A stretch of DNA of 64,000 nucleotides from Isoetes taiwanensis (Eukaryota > Streptophyta > Lycopodiopsida > Isoetales > Isoetaceae). Below, one piece after another: positions 33,873 to 45,800 of the stretch; position 1 is the first letter of the stretch, and the number at the start of each line of letters is the position of its first letter. The stretch spans positions 4,794,567-4,858,566 of the forward strand of contig JAJEKV010000028.1 in the NCBI GenBank assembly GCA_021234155.1. The letters are read 5' to 3'. The notes beneath the pieces are model-generated. The model searched no databases, had not been told where the DNA came from, and worked only from the letters and a program-made list of their open reading frames with translations. The translations under genes and the position numbers were made by a program.

Positions 33873-34331
33873 GTTGTGCTGGACAGGGATTCTGGCAGAC
33901 CAAGAGGATTTGGGTTCGTGACGTTCAACGACGAGGCATCGATGGAGGAAGCAATAGAAAGCATGCATGGGAAGGAATTGGATGGAAGGAATATAACAGT
34001 AAGCAAGGCCCAGCCAAAGTCAGGAGGGGGCGACAGAGGAGGATCAAGGAGCTATGGCTCCGGAGGAGGAGGCGGAGGAGGGGGTTACCGCGGATCTGGA
34101 GGAAGGGGAGACAGATCTGAGAGAGGAGGTTCCGGCGGATCGGGATGCTTCAAGTGCGGCGAAAGTGGGCATTTTGCACGCGAGTGCCCCTCCGGTGACT
34201 CCGATGGTTACAGTAGCCGCTCCAGCCGTGGCAATGGCGGTGGTGACCGTTACTCCGGTGGTAGTAGATCTGGCCCCTATGATCGCCCTTCCAATAGCAG
34301 AAGCGGTGGTTCTCGTTTCTCGGATTATTGA
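33873..34331 (+). CDS. RZ-1: RZ-1-type zinc-finger glycine-rich RNA-binding protein, exon 2
   Basis: Continues in frame as [28 protein letters not shown] is RNP-1. The RRM ends near [15 protein letters not shown] Gly/Arg/Ser-rich region follows with GGGGGGG and RGG/RGD-type motifs, then one CCHC zinc knuckle, [15 protein letters not shown], then a Ser/Gly/Tyr-rich tail ending SRFSDY and a TGA at 34329-34331. The order RRM, Gly-rich, CCHC, Gly/Ser/Arg-rich tail is that of plant RZ-1 proteins, nuclear factors that act in pre-mRNA splicing and cold responses. Family length is about 200-310 residues, so this is a short but complete member. There are no stops or frameshifts; this is the one intact host gene in the window. 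Confidence 0.92.
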   Translation, partial: VVLDRDSGRPRGFGFVTFNDEASMEEAIESMHGKELDGRNITVSKAQPKSGGGDRGGSRSYGSGGGGGGGGYRGSGGRGDRSERGGSGGSGCFKCGESGHFARECPSGDSDGYSSRSSRGNGGGDRYSGGSRSGPYDRPSNSRSGGSRFSDY

Positions 34332-34430
34332 GTTTATAATCCTTAATTTTGTCCATGATTTTAGTACACCATACTTCTGTTCTCCTATATGTTGCTCTGT
34401 TTTTTTTCTGGTTCTGAATGAAATATAATC
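34332..34430 (+). terminator. 3' UTR and polyadenylation region of RZ-1
   Basis: T-rich 3' UTR with aatgaa and aatataatc at 34417-34430 as the probable near-upstream signal. A plausible cleavage zone follows at about 34440-34460. Confidence 0.5.
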
Positions 34431-34899
34431 GACCGAAAGCTTTTTGGAATATCTAATTTTGTGTAATTGAACATAGTTATCAAGTCCTTTGTCTTAACAA
34501 TCTACAAACAAAATTCACAGTACATAAATACAGTTTAAGCGTTTATGACATGCTTTGTTAAATGGTGTTCTTCTAACCATGCTTAACGGTCAAAATAGAA
34601 TTGAGCCTATGGGTCAATCCCTTGGTCATGGCCTTTGTCTTATCGAAAGCATCTGTTACAAAGTGTCGCCTGTAATGTTCTTGATTCGTCTTCATTCTTT
34701 AACTTCTCCAAAAGCTTTTAAGTTGGTTGGTTTCAAAGTTTCACGTTGAGTCAAGAGTTTAAAGTTTGTGTTCATAAAATCTTACTGTAAAGAGGTACTA
34801 TAAAACTAAGTTCTCCCCCTTGTTTCTCGATTGCACTATAACTTAGGTGCGCAATAATTCCAACAGGTTGGGTTATGGTGACGGGGAACAGTTTATAGC
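34431..34899. other. No recognisable gene
   Basis: Only short frames. A 64-codon frame at 34555-34749 lacks motifs. The sequence leads into the LINE 3' fragment. Confidence 0.4.
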
Positions 34900-35034
34900 A
34901 GGCTGATTGCTGCCAAGATTTTTCCCTCGAAAACCCTTCGGGGCGGGGTTTTTTTAATCCGGGTAGTAATCCACTTTTGTATTGGGTCCCATATTGATCT
35001 CTATGGACGATAAAAATACCTTCCTTCCTTCCTC
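34900..35034 (+). mobile_element. LINE 3'-end fragment, same family as 2247-4420
   Basis: The stretch ccctcgaaaacccttcgggg, then cggggttttttta and tgggtcccat, matches the minus-strand copy at 37054-37160 (ccttgaaaacctttcgaggc, aggggtttttcat, tgggtcccat). It ends tggacgataaaaat followed by CTTCC repeats (35019-35034). Only 3' untranslated sequence is present. Confidence 0.75.
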
Positions 35035-35035
35035 C

Positions 35036-35376
35036 ACAATGGGTCCCTGGGTATTTGGAACTTAGGACCAGTGCTAAGAAAATAACACAGTAGTGCTAAG
35101 GAAATAACAATACATAACACTATAGTGCTAACAAAATAACAATGCAATGGAGTTATTTGAAACTTAGGTTTAGGAGCAGTACTAAGAAAATAACAACACA
35201 ATGGGTCCCAAAACTTAGGACCAGTGCTAAGACAATAACACAATAGAGATAACAACACAATGGGTTCCCATAGTTATTTGAAACTTAGGATTAGGACCGG
35301 TGCTAAGAAAATAACAACACAATGGTCCCCAGAGGAATTTGAAACTTAGGACCACTGCTAAGAAAATAACAACATA
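35036..35376. repeat. Minisatellite built on gaaacttaggaccagtgctaagaaaataac
   Basis: Seven or so imperfect units of two alternating modules: tttgaaacttaggaccagtg and ctaagaaaataacaacacaa with tgggtccc. Unit length is 45-75 bp. It starts directly at the LINE tail. Confidence 0.8.
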
Positions 35377-35892
35377 AGATGCAGAGTCATAGATGCCATT
35401 TTGGAGGGTAACACTTTGAATGTGTTGTGATACCAAAGCAATTGCTTTAAGTCAAAGCCAAAGTAGCGTTGGACTTGGACACTTCTATGGAGTAGCATTG
35501 AACATTGAGAAGTTTGAGAGAAATTGTATCGTCTTGAATTTTCATTTTTTTTAACCCTTGTTTTATGAGCATGGTACACGTATTCAACTTCTACTCTTGA
35601 GATTTGTAACTCTATTTTTTATTTTTTTCTATATTAAGCTTGCTTCGGAATTGTATATACACCATCTACTTTGTCGTCATGCCATGACAAGAAGGCCTAC
35701 ATAGAGAAGTTCCATATTAGAGGTGTCTCTAAAAGACATAGCATGTCATGCAGTAGCTCCATGATAGTTACATGCTCAATCTGCCCAATCTACTGAAGTA
35801 CGAGCATAATTTACCCATTCTGCTTCTGAAAGCTACAATAGAAGGTACAATAGAAGGTACCTTGTCAAGACAGCCATATGATGACACAATAC
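35377..35892. other. No recognisable gene
   Basis: AT-rich sequence with T tracts near 35550 and 35620. No motif on either strand. Confidence 0.4.
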
Positions 35893-36017
35893 ATATTAAG
35901 CACATATTAGGCGGGTAAACATGATGATATGACATACAAGAATGATTGTGCAGGTCACAGTGGTACATATTAAGCTGGTAAACATGATGATATGACATAC
36001 AATGGTAATTGTGCAGG
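35893..36017. repeat. 63-bp tandem duplication
   Basis: The word gtaaacatgatgatatgaca recurs at 35915 and 35978, with acatattaag before it and aattgtgcagg after it in both copies. Confidence 0.8.
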
Positions 36018-36444
36018 GCTTACATGGAGTCTGGCTGGAGTTATAAGTTATAATATGTTATTTAGCGTATAAGCAGTTATGGCATTACAAAGCAGAAAGC
36101 AAATGATTCAATCTTGCCCCATCCATTAAGGTGCAAGGCTGTTGTATGGATGGTACCAATTACGTATTTTCTTGCACATTGGATCCTCAAAACAGCTTGG
36201 AGTAGATGCAAATGTATATTGCCTTGCAGGTTATGTCTCGGCGCCATGTTATCCTTATAAACTGGAGCAATGGAACGTTGTTTTGCCTTATTGTAATCAC
36301 TTCTTAAAGCTTCATATAATTCTTCCAGCTTCAGTTAAAAGATATTGCATGGTCAAGTCTTGCTCCAAGTAGCTCTTCTACTGAGAAAAAGGCATCCCCA
36401 AGTAATAAGGATTATAAATTGCCAGTATTGGTCTGGACAAACTC

Positions 36445-36964
36445 TGTGGATTTTGATTTATGGATACTCCCACGTCTTCAAACTCTACAACATCGCCATC
36501 ATCTCTTGAACCAAAAGATCCAGCCGAAAAGAACAAGACACATTTAAGACAGAAGTTATCAGTGCTATTCACATCAATAAAACTAAACCTGCACAAATGG
36601 AGACCACACCAATTGAACTTATTTCAAAGCTGTGCAGATGAAGAAGAAAACGTTCTGCTCTACTTTTTTTGATGAGAATGGGGAGCACTTTGGACTATCT
36701 GATGGACATTTGCCACCTCTAGCCTTAGGTGGCAATCTTCTTGATCAATTATATGTTACCAACGTGAAACAACTAAATGCTATTTTGTTTAAGCCAGATG
36801 CACAATTTTTGAATGATTTGGCAGCACTGCAAAACATCACATGTTTAAAACAAGAGGATGGAGAAAGGAAGGTAATGAGCCCCAAAAACCACCTTTATAG
36901 TTTTCCAGGACCAACAAATGTCAGAGGACCTGGTTGTTGTCTGCAGGAAAATGTTCCAATATAG
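36445..36964 (+). pseudogene. Unrecognised gene fragment
   Basis: Two overlapping frames read like real protein: 36460-36672 (MDTPTSSNSTTSPSSLEPKD) and 36632-36964, with STFFDENGEHFGLSDGHLPP and LALGGNLLDQLYVTNVKQLN. Composition, rather than a known motif, is the evidence. A possible junction falls at about 36630 (gctgtgcag before atgaag). It lies beside a minus-strand LINE insertion and may be part of a gene broken by it. Confidence 0.3.
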
Positions 36965-37026
36965 AGTAGTTCGGGAATAAGATGATAAATGTAGTTATTA
37001 AATATGAATAAAACACTATGCGTGAG

Positions 37027-37540
37027 GAATAGAATAGAATAGAATAGAATAGATTTTTTAACGTCCACGAAGACCAAGGGGCCATGGGACCCATACGATG
37101 ACCTAGTACAACTATTATTAGTAAGATGAAAAACCCCTGCCTCGAAAGGTTTTCAAGGAAAACACATCTGCAATAATGATGATATTAGACAAGCAAGAAG
37201 AAAATATATGTAGATGATGACCACTGACGGCTCAATAATTGAAGACATTCATCCAGAACCTCAAGTATGTATAATACCAAGTCATGCACAGATGGGGCTC
37301 TAAGAAGTTGTGGAAGCGTGGAATGGAATGTTAAAGTCAAATAATGGTTCTTGACCATCTCAAAAGCAGGACATCTTAGCAGAGTATGGCTTTCATCTTC
37401 AATAACCTGTAAATGGCAACATGCACATAATCTCGCTTCTCGTGGCAATTGCGGGTGCTCCCATCTAACTATCTCAATCCGTAGCTTGTGGGATCCTGTG
37501 CGAATTGATGCAATAGCTACAAGCTTTTTCTTGGACAAGG
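37027..37540 (-). mobile_element. LINE 3'-end copy, minus strand
   Basis: On the minus strand the frame from 37538 down to 37185 reads VAIASIRTGSHKLRIEIVRW, then LCACCHLQVIEDESHTLLRC, the C-terminal Cys/His domain (Cx2C...Hx4C) that follows LINE reverse transcriptase. It matches, in better condition, the damaged end of the 2247-4420 copy (AAIRTGSHYL). The 3' UTR ends tggacgttaaaaaa, followed by (TATTC)n at 37027-37053. It is 5' truncated near 37540-37560; target duplications were not found. Confidence 0.85.
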
Positions 37541-37765
37541 ATGCAAAGTTAAGAGCTCTATGTAGAATATTCTATATGGTAAACAAGCTAGTTTTAGCCC
37601 CAATTGTTGTATCTCAAGAATTTTATTGGGGATAGGCAGAAGAAACGTACTGCAAAATGCTATGCTGAAATGCAGAGTTGATTAATAATGGTACATCAAA
37701 GAAAGAGTAGTATAAGGAGCTTCTAGGACTCTCTTTGTCCTTGGACAATTGCATTTTGTATCATC
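37541..37765. other. Short spacer before element B
   Basis: No gene seen. The five bases before the LTR are TCATC (37761-37765), the expected left target duplication of element B; the right partner lies outside the window. Confidence 0.4.
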
Positions 37766-39329
37766 TGTGACGTTCCACATATTTATACGCATATTTAAGT
37801 ATAAATACGTGACACGTCACTATGAATAATTAATGGCACATTAATTATTCATAAGCTAAGGTTAGCTATGTTAATAATTAAATTATAAAGGTGGAAATCT
37901 AACCAAAACCCTAATTCGAATTTAGGGCTTATCCTAATATTAAAAAGGGCTAAAATACCAAATTAGTTAATTTATGACATGCCACCTGGCCCAAATCGAT
38001 TGGGCAAGGTAGGGTTGCCATTTTGGACACCCAAATTAGGGCTTTTGTGCCCCAATTCGAATTGGGAGCAATTGGGGATGGAGGAGGAGGAGCAACAAAC
38101 CGTGCCCTTGATTAGTCGAGATGGAGCAGCCCAAGACCGATTTGATCTGTTAGTCAAGAGGGTTACTATGTTGATTTATAGCATAGCCCTCTACGGGTGT
38201 GTTCTCTCTCTGCTTTTCTTTGTGGTTTACCCGTTAGGCTAACCCTTGATTGATATGGTGAGTATTCTTTATCTCTAGTCTCTCAGACGTGCTTTGGTTG
38301 ATGGTTTAGTAGTTCTTTGCTTAGTTAGCACTCGGAGATGGGGATTACGGGGGTAGAGACCTCTCGAGCCCATGTATTGTAGTATGCTCCTAGATAGAGC
38401 CCCTCAGATATTCCCATTAGATGCGGCTCAGCACAAGAGCCCACCGGGTCATAGATGCTATGGTACCGCTTAGCACCGCACAAGGAACACAAAGGTGAAG
38501 TGTAGGTGGGGTCTTGCACGAACATAAAAGGCTCCCGGGACTCCTATAGCGAGCTAGACCTCGATAGCCGGTCACGTGAGGGGCGGGTATGGGTCCGACA
38601 CTCCCAGGTGTAGAGGTGTGACCCGTATGGGGCACCTTGCACTTTGAGTAGATTTAGGGCGCAGTAAGTCGGCACGGATGCTGGGTCGCCGATGCGGCAC
38701 GATTCTCTAGCTTCGCCCATGGAGCCACCGTGATTCGAAGGGGACGCTTCCCGACCTGCCTCATCGGACCGGACTTCATGAACCCCGAGTAGGCTCAGTA
38801 GGGTGATGCCTCGAGCCTGCGTCTCCGGAAGGCTATAGCGACGCCATAGCGTGAATTGACCCATCTGCAAAGTGTGCAATGGGAGGGGCGGATGGAGTGG
38901 ACAACCCTAGCCGATGTTCTATGCCAGCCAACGCCAGTTATACCTCCGTCTGGCGATCTCTTGAGGTCGAGCCGTCATCCATCCTCATCTGAGTCCGAAC
39001 CGGGTAGAACCTGGGGTTTGGGGTGTTTTCTTAGGTTTAGATGCATATTCTTTGTCGTTGGTACTTGGATGGATGTGCCACCCTTCGTGGTGGTTATTTA
39101 TATATGATTTATGATGTGTGCTAACATGTATTCACGCCTTCCGACGTAGGGAGCCCCATTGAAGGCGTGGGCGAATGACCCCTTCGTGTCCTTCTTTGGG
39201 ACATCATATTATAGATGGCCCGGAATAGACCCGAGGGGTTCCCGCTCATGGCGAAGTTGGTCGCCATGGGAGGGGAAAGTCCTCGTGATGTATACGTCCG
39301 GGGTCGTGATATGTTCGTGGAGCGTCACA
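37766..39329 (+). repeat. 5' LTR of element B
   Basis: 1564 bp from TGTGACGTTCC to GCGTCACA. Homologous to the A and D LTRs in the block around ggtagagacct, agcccaccgggtcatagatg and gggtccgacac. The first 430 bases match 61733-62165 with only a few small differences. Confidence 0.9.
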
Positions 39330-39331
39330 AA

Positions 39332-39345
39332 TGGTATCGAGCCAT
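39332..39345 (+). other. Primer-binding site of element B
   Basis: TGGTATCGAGCC, the initiator tRNA-Met site with one A missing compared with element A. Confidence 0.85.
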
Positions 39346-39892
39346 GATTTTGGTTGACCGGAATCATAGCACCGACCAAATCTTTAACCCGTTAGTTCGG
39401 TAGTTGAGTGGGAGTTTAGGTTAGTTGGACTGCTTAACTTTTTGGTCATTTAATTTTGTGTTAGGTGGATGTAATAAATTGTGAGTTTTAGGAAGTTTAG
39501 GGCGATTTTGGAGGGAAAAAAATTGTGACTGGAGGACCCAAGATTGGAAGGGCTATAACTTTTTGTAGGTAGTTCGGATGAAGGCAAAAACGGCTCTAAT
39601 GGATCGGGCACCTCTCAAATACCCTAGGGGGCACGTCTCCCGAGGCAAAAGCGGACAACAAAGCGCCGAAAACAAAAAAGGGCCCGGCGACGATCCGAGG
39701 GTGTTTCTTTTCGAAAATAAAACGCGTATAAGCACGTCAGCGCCCCATACGGTCCGCCGTATAAAAATACGCGTCCGTTTTTTTTAAAAAAAAAAAAAAT
39801 AATTTTTTCCGTTTTCGCCCACGTTTTGAACCCGTGACCTCCAACTTCCAACCCAATACTCTTTCCATCTTGCCAACTATCTTTACATGGCA
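39346..39892 (+). other. Leader of element B
   Basis: No H3-like or gag frame was recognised in this stretch, in contrast to element A. It contains an A/T tract near 39779-39805 and the sequence tgaacccgtgacctccaact, similar to 50143-50165; this is probably a shared short repeat. Confidence 0.5.
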
Positions 39893-39924
39893 TATATCTC
39901 TAATATATAATTGTAATATGGAAG
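39893..39924 (+). repeat. Terminal inverted repeat, left
   Basis: Exact 32-bp reverse complement of 53793-53824. Sequence outside the repeat differs on the two sides. Confidence 0.85.
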
Positions 39925-40049
39925 ATTAGGGGGCAGCTTAGGGGCACGTGATATTCTTATTTTTTTTGCTTAGAGTTGGACAGGTGTCAAGTTCTAAAAT
40001 ACTAAGTGAGAGAGTGAATGTTTCGGAACTTGACAGCTGGGAGTAATGG

Positions 40050-40180
40050 CATTTTTTGGAAACTTCTAGAAGGACCGAGTTTAAGGTCTGGCGGAGGTTC
40101 CGGAAGGAGCTAAGGCTATTCCCGAAGGATCTAGGGCCGTTGTCCGAGAAGGTTCTGGAAAGACCAGCATAGTATAAAAG
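40050..40180 (+). promoter_or_regulatory. Heat-shock-element cluster and TATA, left end, plus strand
   Basis: GAAACTTCTAGAA at 40059-40071 is a perfect three-pentamer element. Further half-site pairs are ttccggaag (about 40101), ttcccgaag (about 40122) and ttctggaaag (about 40153). TATAAAAG lies at 40173-40180, followed by a purine-rich leader (aaggagggcagag) and a possible splice donor, cag|gtattt, near 40331. Confidence 0.65.
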
Positions 40181-40339
40181 AAGGAGGGCAGAGAAATCTG
40201 AACCCAAACGGGATAGGAAGATTGTAAAGGGAGCGAATGTGAGTGGTTTGGCGCAGAGATTGGATTGGAGAAGTGTGCCGGATTTAACCATGTGAGTCAC
40301 TGAAGCGTGCCGGATTTGAGCGTGGGCATCAGGTATTTG

Positions 40340-42926
40340 TGTGTGTTTTCAGAAAGCCTATGCTGCCGTCTAATTCGGGAGACCAAGAGCGGCTAATTTC
40401 ATCCGCTCTCTGCTGCTTCTCTGGTTTTTTTTTCCCTGATTTGTAGTTATGAGATACTCTTCTACGCTGCGCCCATCAGGCCGGATTCCAGAGACAGAGG
40501 AATTGTAGAAGAGTGGAGTTGTGGTTTACAGCGTAATTTAGATGGAATCTTAATGATTTTGTAGCATCTGCACCTATTAGTTCTAGGACTAGAATATAAG
40601 AACCTAATGATTTTGCGGTAAGCTTTTATGGCTCTATGCACAATCTATACAGGATTTGGTCGGCTGTTCAGAAAATATCTTGCCTTTGCTTCCTTTTTGC
40701 TTTGGCTTCGGATTGTACCCAGGTATTTGCCTTTTTTTGTGGGATTGTCTAGGGTTTTATCATCTGTGACACTTAGTTGGACCAAGAAATTACTATGCAA
40801 TATCTTAATATTGTTGCAGCATAATTGGAATGGTCTGCAATCATTAGCAGACTTCAGGTTAATAATCTGATACTTATCCTTGAATGCGTTTTTATTATGT
40901 TTGTTCATGAAGAGCATGGCTCGATAGTTATTATTGTTAGGGGGGATTGATTCACATCATATAAGGGTTGATTCACGTTGGGAAAATGCTGACAGGACAT
41001 CAAGGGACTGTGCAGAGCTTAGTTTCAGGTAGAACTGTGAAGTCAGGCAAGATACTATGTTCTATTTTCTTTTACAGTCTGAAGAATTAGTCTCATAAAG
41101 TTGCCGTTTCTCGCCAAATTTTAGGTGAAGATGCATTTAAAGGCCGAAAAATTATCAAGAAGAGAAATGGAGATCCCACTTATGTAGTTGGAGTAGTCTC
41201 CTTATTGCTTGATTGTACTCAATTGATAAAGACTTTCCACTAATGGGAAAAATTGTACTTTCAGAATCTCTGGCTAAATTTTGGAGCACAAGAATGAAAA
41301 ATCATACTTGGGAGCTGGAGAACAAACATGCATAATAAGCTTCTTATAGCAGAGATGGCAAACTAGATGGGCAACAGGAATGCAAAACTCTGTTAATCGA
41401 GCCTGTAGCAGAACGTAGCACTTTTTATTTTCTTATTTTACAGGACATGATAGGATACTTTGGGCTTTTGTTTCTCTCAAACTGCAGTAAAAGTCCATAT
41501 CCTTACCATCAGACATGCCGCCAAATTGCTTGAGGTAGTTTGAATTAGATTATGATAGATTTATATTCGATTTTTTGTATTGCTTATGCTGGTGGCCCTG
41601 TCTGCTCTGCTCTAGATTGTGAAGGCTTTTTTTCAGTTGGTAATTACATTTGAATTTACAGAGCAACCTAAGAGACCTTAGAAATCTATAGTAGTGGTTT
41701 TGCATCTTGCTCCTTCCTTTCTTTTTTTTTATGCAATGTTTCATTGAATCCCGCCCTGGACCCTTTTACATTTCTTCAAGACCTTTCTCTTCCTTAACGA
41801 TATCCACATCTCTTTGCAAAGCTCTGGTTTGGGGTTCGAGGGCTAAACTTATGCTTTTATTTAGGCTCCAACTTTTGCTCCTATGGCACTTCCAAGCTTG
41901 AAGAAAGGACATCACAAGAAGAAAGAAGCAATGTTCGGAGTAAAGCTGACAGCAAAAGCTAAGCAAAATATGCAAAATATGGTAGTAGGAAAGGGCCAAT
42001 AGGGACCTAGATTTATTTTGCAACTGCACCCTTTGAGAGAAGGCGCATAAACTGAAACTTAAGCATAAAATCTAGCCCTCACTTCAGAAACTACAGCAAA
42101 CACACTAGCAAAGTGAGCAGACCCTTGGTATAAGAGGCACAGACCGAGGGTAAACCCTTCTCCCCAAGGAAGAGCATTTTTTAATTCCTTTTTCCTCCAA
42201 ATCTGGCTCCTCTCCTATTTCTTCTGTCCATCACTCAAATCTATACATGCTTCAAGCAAAATCCAGACTCCATCCAGCATACAGAAACCATAGCCACTTC
42301 CAAGATGACATCCAGTGCTTAAAGTTTCCTTTAAAAAAAAAAAGAAACAAAACCTTATAAAACTATATAAATGACCCCAATTATTATTTATGACATTTCC
42401 ATGTCCTAGAAAAAACATAAGAAGATGTTTTAGTCATGCTACAAAATGCCTTCATTTGTAAAAATACATGGGTTTTCTAAACAATAGCAATAATCCTCTT
42501 TAATAATCCTCTTGAATGTTTATTATAGAAAGTAAAACAATCACTTGACCAACTAACAAAGGTCATCTCGAATAGGACAACAAAATTAGATCAAAATAGA
42601 TGGTACCAGGCTTGCACTTTATGCAACAAAAAGCACAACCGAAAACTGATCGCATTTTTGGTGCGAGGCATGCCACCATGAACATAGAGACATCTAAAAG
42701 GTACAAATTACTGGAGAAAACCATTGCATGCATTTATTTATACTACTGGACACCATTTCGTTCACTATAGTATTTTCAGATACGTTGTTCAAGCAAAATT
42801 AATAGACTCAACTGAAGAGGCTTGGGCTTCCCTTCTCCTGACCAATTGTCCATGATTTGGAGCACAAATCAGTCAATGCTTAAAAAAGTGATGCATAGAT
42901 TATTGTGGATCCCTCATGTGTTTTAC
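40340..42926. other. No recognisable gene
   Basis: AT-rich, intron-like sequence. Short frames at 40628-40870 and 41766-42029 have no motif. It may be intronic or untranslated sequence downstream of the left heat-shock-type promoter. Confidence 0.4.
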
Positions 42927-43074
42927 AACATTGTGGTACAAATTAAATTCATGAACAAAAAAAGCCAAAAGGTCATTATTTAGGGAACCAATCAATGTTT
43001 AACATTGTGGTACAAACTAAGTTCATGAACAAAAAAAGCCAAAAGGCCATTATTGAGGGAACCAATTAATAGGT
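42927..43074. repeat. 74-bp tandem duplication
   Basis: Two units starting aacattgtggtacaaa at 42927 and 43001, both continuing through catgaacaaaaaaagccaaa and gaaccaat. Confidence 0.85.
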
Positions 43075-43322
43075 GAACCAAACAGTAACATGAATCTACA
43101 TTGTTTTCTAAATGAACTCGAACCTTTTGCACTCAATATTTTATTTTTTTTTATCTCTATCGATCTTTCTTATAGCTTCTCTTTCCATATAGCTTCTCTT
43201 TTTTTTTGAACCCACAAACTGCTGACTAGTTTAAACAAATTCCACACATTTGAGTTTTTCTAATGCAATGTTTTAGTTATTTTGCCCATTACATAGTGGT
43301 ATTATATATTACTAGAAAAAGT

Positions 43323-43339
43323 GCCCAGCGTTGCTGGGC
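43323..43339 (-). other. Helitron 3' hairpin
   Basis: Perfect 7-bp stem GCCCAGC/GCTGGGC with a 3-base loop, seven bases from the terminal CTAG. Confidence 0.75.
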
Positions 43340-44104
43340 TTTTCCTAGGGCATAAGTTTAACAATAAAAAAAAATTGTATAGTTTACAAAGATCATGTTT
43401 TAGCGATGCAAGGTAGGATACATATGTTATTCACATAGAATATGTACTTCAAAATAGGCTTAGGAATTGAAAATCAAATATACAAAAATGTCATTGTTAA
43501 TTTTGAAAAGCATTTCATGTACAAATGTGTGCATTTGATGCGTGGAGTTGTGTGTACCTACTTGAGGTAGTTAAGCTTCTTTGTCTGTGTTAAAAAATAA
43601 TCGGTCAAATTCACGAAAATTTAGAATAACCAACATATAGAAAAAATGAAGCATGACATTGGCCCCTTTAATAGGTTCAATTGTTATTGAACATTACTTT
43701 TTGTGGAACTTTTGGTTCTGCCTTAGCAATTCTACAGCATAATGAAAGTGTTATTTAGGGAAACTTCTCAAACACAAATCATTCAACATATCATCTTGTA
43801 AAATTGTTTCTTTGTGCATTTGAATAATATTAATGACAAAATAAAAAAAATGCTTGTCCTGCAATAGCATGCAAGACAGGGAACATGGCACCAAACCAAC
43901 GTTGGATATGTATAGTGCAAAAAGGTTTCTGTATAACCTGTTATAAATAATTCACTGAACTAATTCACAAGACGTTGAAGAAAGAATCACAACTACAACG
44001 CATACCTTAAGTTACCTTAAGATACATATCCAAAAATTAGTAATAGATATAGAAGAGTCATGAATACCTTGTACAAAATACAGACCTTGCAAATAACAAA
44101 AACG

Positions 44105-44270
44105 TGATGCATTCATGTCCAGGCCACGGGTTTGACTAATGGATGGAATAGCCTTCAGCTTGCTCAAAGCTTCCACAAAAGCCAAAATCTATAGTGGAGA
44201 GAACAAACATTAATTAGAGGCCAGACTTCTTGATTTGACATGGTTAATTTAGACCATAACATATTCGATT
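44105..44270. repeat. 166-bp direct repeat inside the Helitron, copy 1
   Basis: Matches 46268-46433 with about a dozen differences. On the minus strand it holds a short coding-like piece (AFVEALSKLK and SQTRGLDMNAS) preceded by an intron-like region, so the same exon edge is present twice. Confidence 0.85.
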
Positions 44271-44344
44271 TCTAGGTTTCTTGCTCCATTTGCTTCTTGC
44301 ATTGTTCCATCATATCGTCTTATTTTGACTTGTGCTTTCCCCAC

Positions 44345-44640
44345 TCAAGAGCACCTACATTGCGATTGCAATAATTGTTTGCTTGCCTCTATTTGAAAGT
44401 GCTCCATTACACTGAAGAGCTCTAATGCCTTAATTCCAATTCCATTTTGGACATATCCCAGAATTAAAGCACTCCACAGGGTTTGATTGATTTTCGTAGC
44501 CATCTCTTCAAAAACAAAACAAGCATCTTCCATTCTCCTGGCATACATGGTAATGGGAGCATTCGCAACGTAACCATCATAATGGAATCCTGCTTTAAAG
44601 ATATGAGCATGCCTCGGGGAAGAAAATTTGAAGCACGTGA
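44345..44640 (-). pseudogene. PPR protein fragment
   Basis: On the minus strand: HAHIFKAGFHYDGYVANAPI, then TMYARRMEDACFVFEEM and TLWSALILGYVQNGIGIKAL followed by ELFSVM. This is the pattern of two to three plant PPR motifs of the PLS type (h..i.k.Gf..d.yv.NaLi.mYa+....A..vF-.M and W.alI.gY.qnG...-Al.lF..M). PPR proteins bind organellar RNA. Only about 100 residues are present with no start or end, so it is a captured fragment. Confidence 0.75.
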
Positions 44641-44929
44641 AGCGTCTAGCTGATGTAAAACCTTTGTTATATAGCCCTTCTCTATCATGTACAACCTCAA
44701 AACTCCTGTAATATAACCTGGTCAGCTTGTTTACCGACACTCAGTGTGGAATGCTAGACTGCTTCAGCATCTATGAGGGCCGCTGGAGTAATTTAGTATT
44801 GTTTTTCTTCTTGCCTAGTATCTTTTGCAGTTCTCACAACATTCAAAGGAACAACCTATTATTGTAACATTCTACCACCACGCAACACAAGAGGAATAGC
44901 ACCTCTTTTCCTGGATCTTAGAAACGAAT

Positions 44930-45440
44930 TTAATAATTGCCATTCCATGCCTGTTGTGCCCGTTGTTGCTGGTATGCTGCAACTTGAGTTGCACGAGCAC
45001 TTCCACCTCCCAGTGTTTGTGGCTGATGAAGCAACTGATGTGCACTTGGAGAAGGTCCAGACTGTGACAAGTGATAAATACTTGTGAATGTAGCACCAGG
45101 ATGGGCATGCGCATCTGCAGACTGTGGCGTGTGTGTAAGTTGTAGTAGGAATTAGGTTGCAATGCAGTTGCCCTCACATCTTCAGAGAATAGTTGCATCC
45201 AGCCCTCTTCGTGACAACATAATATTACAGAAAAGAGAAATTATTTTAAAAAGGTGCACAATTATTTTATCTGCTAACTTGAAACATGCATATTGCTTTC
45301 TTTTCAAAGTCACCAACATTATATATGTAGTAGAGTTGGTTGCATTTACAGATGGGATACTTGTGTATCCTGGCGGGGGCATAACATCCATACCTGTAGC
45401 AACAGAAAATCGTTGCCAATTACCCGCGACTGCACCTGTT
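44930..45440 (-). pseudogene. GBF-interacting protein 1-like C-terminal exons
   Basis: The last exon on the minus strand, ending in TAA at 44930-44932, reads SADAHAHPGATFTSIYHLSQ, then SGPSPSAHQLLHQPQT and a Gln-rich end, QQQRAQQAWNGNY. In plant GIP1-like proteins a Phe-Tyr-Asn-Leu stretch is followed by a g.f.giYHp.Q....vh.LLqQ.QT block and a Gln-rich end in W..NY; SYYNL lies just upstream here, but in another frame. A further exon at about 45330-45424 reads DVMPPPGYTSIPSVNATNST. GIP1 is a UBA-type nuclear cofactor of G-box bZIP factors. The frameshift and missing 5' exons make it a captured fragment. Confidence 0.55.
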
Positions 45441-45689
45441 TAGTATTAAAGGAAGGGGCTTCCAGAGGACTTCATAGATGCAAAAACAGGCATATACGCA
45501 TTCAGGAAGAGAATTAAATACATTACAAGAATCATAAATGCTGTCACATTTGAAATACATGTTCATAAGACTGTTTTTGACAACGGAACACTGCCTCAAG
45601 AGGATTCTAGAATTGTAAAGTTATGCTGTCTGCATCCAGTATACATAATCACGCCTTCAGCAGCAAATAGATATTAAAATTACACGACA

Positions 45690-45800
45690 AAACTATACCT
45701 CCCCCTTTATGCTTTCTTGCTCTGATTGCATTGACCGGAAGGAATCTGTAGAACTTGCAAGAACTTGAAGGGGAGAAACTCCAGGAATGAATGAATAAAG
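45690..45800 (-). pseudogene. Possible captured exon
   Basis: On the minus strand, FIPGVSPLQVLASSTDSFRS followed by MQSEQESIKGE and a donor-like gag|gtatag near 45700. Protein-like, but not assigned. It may belong to the same GIP1-like gene. Confidence 0.3.

Noticed and set aside
34054-34428. Alternative frame of 124 codons over RZ-1 exon 2
   Set aside because: Shadow of the Gly-rich coding exon; the RRM, CCHC knuckle and splice sites fix the true frame.
39830-39892. tRNA gene or tRNA-derived SINE (tgaacccgtgacc; similar at 50143)
   Set aside because: The B-box-like word is imperfect and no A box, cloverleaf or poly(A) end could be fitted; at most a shared dispersed repeat.
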